Source: Gammaproteobacteria bacterium
GTDB lineage: Bacteria; Pseudomonadota; Gammaproteobacteria; Pseudomonadales; UBA3067
Direction of reading: 5' to 3'
DNA: 5,613 nt
Assembly (NCBI GenBank): GCA_019090565.1
Contig: JAHRVS010000257.1
Span: forward strand, 1 to 5,613
The notes under the pieces are model-generated. The model was given only the letters and a program-made list of their open reading frames with translations. It was not told where the DNA came from and did no database searches. The position numbers were made by a program, and so were the translations under genes. Shown in pieces: positions 5,472 to 5,613 of the stretch (position 1 is its first letter; every line of letters begins with the position of its first letter).

Positions 5472-5613
5472 ATGAATGGAATCGTTTCAACGCAGCAAGG
5501 AAATCTATCCGGCATTGTGCATGAGGGGTTTTTGGCTTTTCGCGGGGTTCCTTATGCCAGCCCACCGATTGGTGCGCTTCGATTTAGGGCGCCACAAAAA
5601 CCTATTCCTTGGG
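5472..5613 (+). CDS. Type-B carboxylesterase family protein, 5' part only
   Basis: From ATG 5472 the frame runs open to the window end for 47 codons. The segment FLAFRGVPYASPPIGALRF (residues 20-38), followed by RAPQKP, is the highly conserved N-terminal block of carboxylesterase type B (Pfam Carboxylesterase, PnbA-like), normally 500 or more residues with a GESAG nucleophile near residue 200, outside the window. These enzymes hydrolyse carboxylic esters. No signal peptide precedes the first conserved strand, so a cytosolic location is likely. AGG lies 8 bases before the ATG. The gene starts 64 bases after the second thioesterase on the same strand with no clear terminator between, so co-transcription is likely; released acids could enter the same acyl metabolism as the thioesterases. 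Specificity cannot be judged from this fragment. Confidence 0.9.
   Translation, partial: MNGIVSTQQGNLSGIVHEGFLAFRGVPYASPPIGALRFRAPQKPIPW

Overview
This 5.6 kb window is chromosome-like bacterial DNA of moderate G+C, with short Shine-Dalgarno-led genes. It most resembles a gammaproteobacterium, plausibly a marine one. The reasons are a VF530-type protein next to a YehS-like DUF1456 protein, an outer-membrane-type lipoprotein esterase, and paired PaaI-type thioesterases beside a type-B carboxylesterase. The taxonomic call is inference. No mobile element, tRNA, rRNA or CRISPR array was seen.

Left part (1-2524), all on the minus strand. Read in transcription order: a 479-residue SGNH/GDSL-hydrolase lipoprotein (2524 to 1085); a 312-base gap with several palindromes; a DUF1456 (YehS-like) protein (772 to 266); and, 48 bases further on, a VF530-family DNA-binding-type protein cut by the window edge (217 to 1). 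The last two probably form a small operon. The lipoprotein gene has its own candidate promoter, and a perfect 17-base palindrome lies just upstream of its ribosome binding site.

Middle (2525-3196). A 672-base divergent intergenic region with no recognisable intact gene. Its right half holds a 75-codon stop-free plus-strand frame that lacks a credible start, is protein-like in composition and ends in an aromatic-rich tail. It may be a gene remnant.

Right part (3197-5613), all on the plus strand. A class I SAM-dependent methyltransferase of the TIGR00027/LCM type is followed by a 376-base gap unusually rich in inverted repeats: a terminator-like hairpin, then a candidate promoter, then a large two-tier stem-loop. 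Next come two PaaI-type hotdog thioesterases joined by a TAATG stop/start overlap, and 64 bases later the start of a type-B carboxylesterase cut by the window edge. The two thioesterases differ at the catalytic acid position (Asp versus Glu), which suggests division of labour or a hetero-oligomer. Together these three genes look like an ester/thioester hydrolysis locus, perhaps for acyl-CoA and ester catabolism; the substrate cannot be read from the sequence. The most unusual structure is the nested hairpin at 4350-4438 in the presumed leader of the thioesterase pair.
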